Shown here: piece by piece, positions 7,388 to 13,641 of the stretch | How the letters are laid out: each line of letters opens with the position of its first letter | Numbering within the stretch: position 1 is the first letter of the stretch | The notes under the pieces: generated by a model | Database searches by the model: none | The model's input: only the letters and a program-made list of their open reading frames with translations | What the model was told of the DNA's origin: nothing | Translations under genes and position numbers: made by a program | Assembly (NCBI GenBank): GCA_027082895.1 | Contig: JALWTJ010000419.1 | Coordinates: forward strand, 1-13,641 | Source of the DNA: Hyphomicrobiales bacterium | GTDB taxonomy: Bacteria; Pseudomonadota; Alphaproteobacteria; Rhizobiales; Devosiaceae | Length of the DNA stretch: 13,641 nt | Direction of reading: 5' to 3'

Positions 7388-7409
7388 CCCGACAAATGGA
7401 ATTGTCGGG
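7388..7409 (+). promoter_or_regulatory. Perfect 8+8 inverted repeat before the thiolase gene (operator or mRNA hairpin)
   Basis: CCCGACAA (7388-7395) and TTGTCGGG (7402-7409) are exact reverse complements around the 6-base spacer ATGGAA. It sits eight bases before the thiolase ATG, and its right arm overlaps the G-rich stretch that should serve as the ribosome-binding site. No T-run follows, so it is not a standard intrinsic terminator. The 22-bp size fits a dimeric repressor site (TetR or GntR style), or an RNA hairpin masking the ribosome-binding site. No cognate regulator lies beside it. Confidence 0.5.
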
Positions 7410-7417
7410 GGATTGGC

Positions 7418-8608
7418 ATGGGAACACCAGCAGACGATATCGTGATCGTGGCCGCCAGGCGGTCGCCGGTGGGCAGTCTGAACGGGGCACTTTCCCCCCT
7501 TCAGGCCCATGAAATTTCGGCCCAGGTCATTCGCGCCACCCTTGATGGCCTGTCCCTTGATCCGGCCCATGTGGAAGAAACGATCCTGGGTCAGGTACTG
7601 ACGGCAGGGGCGGGCATGAATCCGGCCCGTCAGGCCGCCCGGCAGGCAGGCATTCCCGATTCGTCCCCTGCCATGAATGTTTCCCAGGTCTGCGGGTCGG
7701 GTCTGCGGGCCGTTGCCATCGGTGCCCAGCAGATCATGACCGGCGATGCGCGCACTGTCGTGGCGGGCGGGCAGGAAAGCATGTCCAACGCCCCCCATGT
7801 TGCCCATCTGCGCAAAGGGAAAAAGCTGGGCGATATGGCCCTGACCGACACCATCTTGCGCGACGGGCTGACCGATATTTTCTACGGCTATCACATGGGA
7901 ATCACGGCGGAGAACGTGGCCGAGCAGGAAGGAATTTCCCGCCAGGCTCAGGATGCCTTTGCTCTGCAGTCCCAGTCCCGGGCATCCAAGGCATCCCGCA
8001 ACGGGGATTTTTCCCGTGAGATCGTTCCCATTACCGTTCCCGCGCGCAAGGCGGAAATGGTGGTGAGCGCCGACGAGCACATCCGCCACGATACGTCTGC
8101 CGAGGCGCTGGTGGCCCTCAAGCCGGTGTTCAAGCCCGACGGCACCGTTACCGCGGGCAACGCGTCCGGCATCAATGACGGGGCGGCGGCTGTGGTGCTG
8201 ATGAGTGCCCGCGAGGCGGCTCGTCAGGAACGGGAACCCATGGCCACCATCCGTTCCTGGGCCCAGTGCGGGCTGGACCCCAGCATCATGGGGCTGGGGC
8301 CGATTGACGCCAGTCGCAAGGCCCTTGCCAGGGCCCGCTGGTCCATGGATCAGGTGGATATCTGGGAGATAAACGAGGCGTTTGCCGCCCAGTCCCTCGC
8401 CGTGACCTTCCAGCTGGGGCTGGATCCGAAAAAGGTCAACCCGTCCGGTGGCGCCATTGCGCTGGGCCATCCCATCGGCGCGTCGGGTGCACGCATTCTC
8501 GTCACCCTCGTGCACGGGCTGCAGCGCCGGGGCGGGGGAAAGGGTGTGGCAACCCTGTGTATCGGCGGGGGCATGGGCATCGCCATGTGCATCGAATCCG
8601 GCAAATGA
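7418..8608 (+). CDS. Acetyl-CoA C-acetyltransferase (acetoacetyl-CoA thiolase)
   Basis: A 396-residue biosynthetic-type thiolase (PhaA/AtoB-like) that reversibly condenses two acetyl-CoA to acetoacetyl-CoA. Beside an acetoacetyl-CoA synthetase it can also cleave acetoacetyl-CoA for acetoacetate use. The N terminus VIVAARRSPVGSLNGAL is typical. The nucleophilic cysteine is Cys92 in NVSQVCGSGLRAV; the active-site loops are NEAFAAQSLA (319-328) and GGAIALGHPIGASGARIL with His351; and the second catalytic cysteine is Cys381 in CIGGGMGIAM. Length and motifs match the short-chain enzyme rather than FadA. The ATG at 7418 gives a conventional N terminus, but its ribosome-binding site is only the G-rich tail of the inverted repeat. 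It is 52 bp ahead of the synthetase. A role in polyhydroxybutyrate synthesis is possible, but no phaB or phaC gene is here. Confidence 0.94.
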   Translation: MGTPADDIVIVAARRSPVGSLNGALSPLQAHEISAQVIRATLDGLSLDPAHVEETILGQVLTAGAGMNPARQAARQAGIPDSSPAMNVSQVCGSGLRAVAIGAQQIMTGDARTVVAGGQESMSNAPHVAHLRKGKKLGDMALTDTILRDGLTDIFYGYHMGITAENVAEQEGISRQAQDAFALQSQSRASKASRNGDFSREIVPITVPARKAEMVVSADEHIRHDTSAEALVALKPVFKPDGTVTAGNASGINDGAAAVVLMSAREAARQEREPMATIRSWAQCGLDPSIMGLGPIDASRKALARARWSMDQVDIWEINEAFAAQSLAVTFQLGLDPKKVNPSGGAIALGHPIGASGARILVTLVHGLQRRGGGKGVATLCIGGGMGIAMCIESGK

Positions 8609-8625
8609 CAACCACCCATTGCGCA

Positions 8626-8637
8626 CCCGATATCGGG
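8626..8637 (+). promoter_or_regulatory. 12-bp perfect palindrome between thiolase and acetoacetyl-CoA synthetase
   Basis: CCCGATATCGGG is an exact palindrome in the 52-bp gap, 23 bp before the synthetase ATG. It has no loop, so it would not form a useful RNA hairpin. It could be a small operator, or chance. No -35/-10 pair is evident around it. Confidence 0.25.
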
Positions 8638-8660
8638 AAGGCGTTTTCGGAGTATCGACC

Positions 8661-10619
<1,959 letters not shown>

Positions 10620-10629
10620 AATCTCCAGC

Positions 10630-10637
10630 GGAGGAGG
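10630..10637 (+). promoter_or_regulatory. Strong Shine-Dalgarno of the epimerase-fold gene
   Basis: GGAGGAGG six bases before the ATG at 10644 is the best ribosome-binding site in the window. It decides this start over the overlapping ATGA at the end of aacS, which opens a different frame. Confidence 0.65.
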
Positions 10638-10643
10638 CCGGAC

Positions 10644-11882
10644 ATGGACCTGACCGCACACGAGCGATCCTTTCTGACAAGCGCGCACCAGCGCTACGGG
10701 GACGCCAACGTCGCAGCGCTGGACTGGATGCTGGACCGGCCGCCCCTGCAGGGCGTGTTTCCCAACACCAAGCTCAATCCCCTGACCCTTCAGGATTATA
10801 CGTCCACCGACGGGGTCCGTGGCCCCCATTATGTTTACGGCTGGATTGCCGGGCGGGCGCTGGAAGCCCTTTCGACCTTTGCCGGGGAGTTTGACGGGAC
10901 AGACCCGGAGCGTGCCGCGCGACTGGACCGGGCCGGTCAACGACTTTACCGGGAGGTGGCCCGATTGTTCGAGAGCCACGCCCACGGCTGTTTCTGCTAC
11001 GACCGGAACGGGCAGCCCCTGTGTGTCGGCACCGATGGAAGCATTTGTGCCCAATTGAACCGGGACGACCTGTTCACCTATGCCGATGCCTTCTTCGCCA
11101 AGGGGCTGCTGGCCGCCGCCGCCCGTCATGACAGGATACAGGTGCCCCGCTTTGTCCGGTATCTGTACGATGTTGTTGCCGCCATTGATCACGGCCGTTT
11201 TCAGATTGATGAAAGGGTGCCCCTTTCCCGGGCGGAGACTGTCGCCCAGCCCGATGATTACGGTCCCCGCATGATCCTTCTGGGCGCCGCGCCGCTTCTC
11301 CAATCCCTGGGGCTGGATGCTCACGCTGATTTTGCCGGTGATGTCATCCGGCATGTGATGCACCACCATCTGGATGCCCGTTCCGGCCTGCTGCGCCTGG
11401 CGCCCGGCGTTGATGTCGCCAATCCGGGGCACCAGATCGAATTTGTCGGTTTTGCCATGGCCTGGTTGTCCGGACGTTCACAAAAACCCGATCCGGCATT
11501 GATCGATCGGCTCACCACCATGCTGATCAGGGCTTTCGCCGCCGGATTTGACGGGGTGGGCATTGCCACGCAGGTGTCGGTTTCCACCGGCCAGCCCCTC
11601 ACTCCTTTGCGTCCCTGGTGGCCCCTGCCCGAAACCATCCGCGCCGCAGCCCTGATCTTCCGGGAAACCGGCAATCGCAAGGTTCTGGACATATGGCAGC
11701 AGGCGGACCGGGCCTTTTTCGCCCATTACTGGCGCACCAGCCCGCCCATTGCCTACCAGACCCTGACCGAACAGGGACCGGTTGACGCGGTGCCCTCCAC
11801 CCCGGATCTGGATCCCTGCTACCATACCGGCCTCAGCCTGCTGGCGGCTCAAAAGGCTGCCATGGTGCTTTTGCGGGGATGA
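10644..11882 (+). CDS. AGE (N-acylglucosamine 2-epimerase) superfamily protein, substrate unknown
   Basis: A 412-residue soluble protein that looks like an (alpha/alpha)6-barrel sugar epimerase/isomerase of the N-acylglucosamine 2-epimerase / mannose isomerase superfamily. Supporting signs are NPGHQIEF (260-267, His263), in the place of the family's PGH-x-x-E motif; PWWPLPETIRAAALIF (324-339), like the WWPQ-E-motif; and DPCYHTGLSLL (390-400, His394), in the place of the C-terminal catalytic histidine region. The regular helix-turn-helix-like spacing along the chain also fits the fold. No signal peptide is seen. It starts 24 bp after aacS and has a strong GGAGGAGG site, so it is probably translated from the same transcript. 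A sugar epimerase does not obviously belong with acetoacetate activation, so its substrate may be something else. The fold assignment is moderate; the specific reaction is not supported. Confidence 0.7.
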   Translation: MDLTAHERSFLTSAHQRYGDANVAALDWMLDRPPLQGVFPNTKLNPLTLQDYTSTDGVRGPHYVYGWIAGRALEALSTFAGEFDGTDPERAARLDRAGQRLYREVARLFESHAHGCFCYDRNGQPLCVGTDGSICAQLNRDDLFTYADAFFAKGLLAAAARHDRIQVPRFVRYLYDVVAAIDHGRFQIDERVPLSRAETVAQPDDYGPRMILLGAAPLLQSLGLDAHADFAGDVIRHVMHHHLDARSGLLRLAPGVDVANPGHQIEFVGFAMAWLSGRSQKPDPALIDRLTTMLIRAFAAGFDGVGIATQVSVSTGQPLTPLRPWWPLPETIRAAALIFRETGNRKVLDIWQQADRAFFAHYWRTSPPIAYQTLTEQGPVDAVPSTPDLDPCYHTGLSLLAAQKAAMVLLRG

Positions 11883-11969
11883 GCGCTGACCGCGTGAAAA
11901 GGTTTGCGTTCGCCCCCTTTGAAAGAATTGGCAGTTCCTGTCATGACGGCTGGCGACCAGAGCAAAAAA

Positions 11970-11996
11970 TTGCGTAGTATTGCGGAAGTGGCGCAA
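11970..11996 (+). repeat. Short TTGCG direct/inverted repeats upstream of the TPP-enzyme gene
   Basis: TTGCG occurs at 11970-11974 and again at 11980-11984, exactly one helical turn apart. Its reverse complement CGCAA lies at 11992-11996. They sit in the 179-bp gap before the downstream gene, in a relatively AT-rich patch where a promoter or activator site would be expected. The units are short and could be coincidental. I see no convincing -35/-10 pair here. Confidence 0.2.
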
Positions 11997-12061
11997 GATT
12001 TGAGCGATCACGAGCGAACAGATACGCTAACATGTTTTCAGGGAAACCGTGAGGCAGGATC

Positions 12062-13641
12062 ATGACATCTTCCGCCCATTCTGAAAATGCCGTACCGGAC
12101 AGCGATCTTGCCTGCCTGGACGCGCTGGCGAACAAGGTGCTCTGGCTGTCCAACTGGATGATCCATAATGCCAACCATATCCGGCCAAATGTGGACGGGC
12201 TGAAGGTGGGGGGGCATCAGGCATCCTCCGCTTCCATGGTTGCCATCATGAGTGCCCTCTATTTCAACGTGCTCAACCCCGAGGACCGGGTGGCGGTCAA
12301 ACCCCACGCCGCCCCGGTGTTCCACGCCATCCAGTATCTTTTGGGCAACCAGTCCCTTGAGAAGCTGAAGAATTTCCGGGCCTTTGGCGGCGCCCAGTCC
12401 TATCCGTCCCGCACCAAGGACACGGATGACGTGGATTTTTCCACCGGCTCGGTGGGGCTGGGGGTTGCCTTTACTGCCTTCGCATCCCTGGTTCAGGACT
12501 ATGTGCATGCTCGCCATGCCCGGCCGGACCTGCCCCCGAAGGGGCGCATGGTAGCCCTTGCCGGTGATGCGGAACTGGACGAGGGCAACATTTACGAATG
12601 CCTGCTGGAGGGATGGAAGCACGGGTTGACCAACGCCTGGTGGATCATAGATTTCAATCGTCAGAGTCTGGACGGGGTAGCCCGCGAAGGGCTGTACGAG
12701 CGCATTCGCGACATATTTGCCGCCTTTGACTGGAACGTGGTCACCCTGAAATATGGCGCTCTGCAACGGGCGGCTTTCGCCGAGCCGGGCGGGGAGCGTC
12801 TCCGCCATTTCATCGATACCTGCCCCAATGCCGACTATTCCGCCCTCATGTTTCAGGGCGGGGCCGCCTGGCGCCGCCGCATGATGGACGAATTGGGGGA
12901 TCAGGCGGAGTTTTCCGCCCTTCTGGATCGGCGTTCCGATGACGATCTGGCCCGCCTGATGGCCAATCTGGGCGGCCACTGCATCAGCAGCCTGCTGGAG
13001 CAGTTCCATGCCGCCCCCACCGACCGGCCCACCGCCTTCATCGCCTACACAGTGAAGGGGTGGGGCACGCCGCTGGCCGGACACAAGGACAACCATTCCG
13101 GCCAGATGACCGCCGAGCAGATGGAGCGGTTGCGCCGGGCTCTGAAGGTGCGCGAGGGCCACGAATGGGACCGGTTCGAGGGTCTGGAACCGGGGGCAGA
13201 AGAACTGTCCGCCTTCCTTTCCCGGGTGCCCTTTGGCGCATCGGGCCCCCGGCGGCACACGGCGCCGATGGTGCCCGGCATCGGCCCCCGGTTCATTGGC
13301 ACCCGGCCCGTATCTACCCAGATGGCCTTTGGCCGTATACTGGATGCCATCGCCCGAACCGACAGCGAACTGGCGGACCATATCCTGACGGCCTCCCCCG
13401 ATGTCACCGTTTCCACCGGGCTGGGGCCATGGGTCAACCGGCGCCACCTGTTCGCCAGCCGTGAAATTGCCGATGTCTTTCAGCAGGAGAAGATCCCCAG
13501 CACCCAGAAATGGCGTTTCACACCCCGCGGCCAGCATTTCGAGCTGGGAATTGCCGAAATGAACCTGTTTCTGTTCCTCGGGGCGGCGGGCCTGTCCCAT
13601 TCCCTGTTCGGCCAGCGCATCCTGCCCGTGGGCACCCTTTA
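12062..13641 (+). CDS. Thiamine-diphosphate enzyme, homodimeric PDH E1 (AceE)/transketolase-like, 3' truncated
   Basis: The first 526 codons of a ThDP-dependent enzyme; the frame is open to the window edge. It resembles homodimeric pyruvate dehydrogenase E1 (AceE) and transketolases. Features in order: GHQASSASM (51-59); DRVAVKPHAAPVFHA (75-89), like the AceE DLVYFQGH segment; DFSTGSVGLG (125-134); the ThDP/Mg motif GDAELDEGN (168-176) with Asn199 in DFNRQSLDG; KGWGTPLAGHKDNHSG (332-347); and, in the pyrimidine-binding domain, FELGIAEMNLF with Glu498 as the likely cofactor-activating glutamate. The motif reads GDA rather than the usual GDG. The ATG at 12062 has GAGGCAGGA just upstream. Reaction and substrate are uncertain; a 2-oxoacid decarboxylase, a transketolase-type carbon transfer, or a synthase are all possible. 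The missing C terminus and downstream neighbours would decide. No E2 or E3 gene is in view. Confidence 0.82.
   Translation, partial: MTSSAHSENAVPDSDLACLDALANKVLWLSNWMIHNANHIRPNVDGLKVGGHQASSASMVAIMSALYFNVLNPEDRVAVKPHAAPVFHAIQYLLGNQSLEKLKNFRAFGGAQSYPSRTKDTDDVDFSTGSVGLGVAFTAFASLVQDYVHARHARPDLPPKGRMVALAGDAELDEGNIYECLLEGWKHGLTNAWWIIDFNRQSLDGVAREGLYERIRDIFAAFDWNVVTLKYGALQRAAFAEPGGERLRHFIDTCPNADYSALMFQGGAAWRRRMMDELGDQAEFSALLDRRSDDDLARLMANLGGHCISSLLEQFHAAPTDRPTAFIAYTVKGWGTPLAGHKDNHSGQMTAEQMERLRRALKVREGHEWDRFEGLEPGAEELSAFLSRVPFGASGPRRHTAPMVPGIGPRFIGTRPVSTQMAFGRILDAIARTDSELADHILTASPDVTVSTGLGPWVNRRHLFASREIADVFQQEKIPSTQKWRFTPRGQHFELGIAEMNLFLFLGAAGLSHSLFGQRILPVGTL

Noticed and set aside
11897..11925. Possible terminator after the epimerase-fold gene (AAAGG ... 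CCTTT)
   Set aside because: A 5-bp A/T-rich-ended stem with a large loop and no U-tract is too weak to call.
12038..13600. A 520-codon minus-strand frame opposite the ThDP-enzyme gene
   Set aside because: The plus-strand frame carries the ThDP motif and other conserved enzyme segments and is open to the window end. The antisense product has no recognisable features.

Overview
The window is a gene-dense, GC-rich (roughly 60 percent by eye) chromosomal segment in which every convincing gene lies on the + strand. Gene content (ATP-type PEP carboxykinase, Calvin-subtype class II aldolase, class I FBPase, a biosynthetic-type thiolase beside acetoacetyl-CoA synthetase, FetB and TSUP permeases) and codon use suggest a proteobacterium, most likely an alphaproteobacterium. 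This is inference, since there is no rRNA or other marker to settle it. No tRNA, rRNA, CRISPR array, IS element or phage gene was seen.

Layout. (1) 1-2131: the 3' part of a FetB-type ABC permease, a TauE/SafE (TSUP) permease 24 bp downstream, and a family 2 glycosyltransferase. (2) 2336-3400: a LacI/GalR-family regulator with a TTG start. (3) 3401-7341: a gluconeogenic run, pckA-fba-fbp. It is preceded by a 161-bp leader holding two near-identical 16-bp palindromes with a central CG, the classic form of LacI-family operators. (4) 7418-11882: an acetyl-CoA C-acetyltransferase, an acetoacetyl-CoA synthetase and an N-acylglucosamine 2-epimerase-fold protein of unknown substrate. A promoter-like element overlapping a perfect 8+8 inverted repeat lies in front. 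(5) 12062-end: the first 526 codons of a thiamine-diphosphate enzyme resembling homodimeric pyruvate dehydrogenase E1 (AceE) and transketolase; it runs off the window.

How the genes could work together. Acetoacetate is activated by acetoacetyl-CoA synthetase and split by the thiolase to two acetyl-CoA. Carbon that reaches oxaloacetate is converted to PEP by PckA. After the shared lower-glycolysis steps (not encoded here), aldolase and FBPase carry it to fructose 6-phosphate. PckA and FBPase are the committed gluconeogenic steps, so a sugar-phosphate- or sugar-responsive LacI repressor bound at the tandem operators is an economical model for switching the block off when sugar is available. The effector, and whether the acetoacetate genes belong to the same regulon, cannot be read from the sequence.

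No gene-free stretch exceeds 300 bp. The longest gaps are 2132-2335, 11883-12061 and 3401-3561. The window looks like central metabolism rather than an accessory island. The points of interest are the regulatory palindromes, the orphan epimerase-fold protein and the unusual E1/transketolase-like enzyme.
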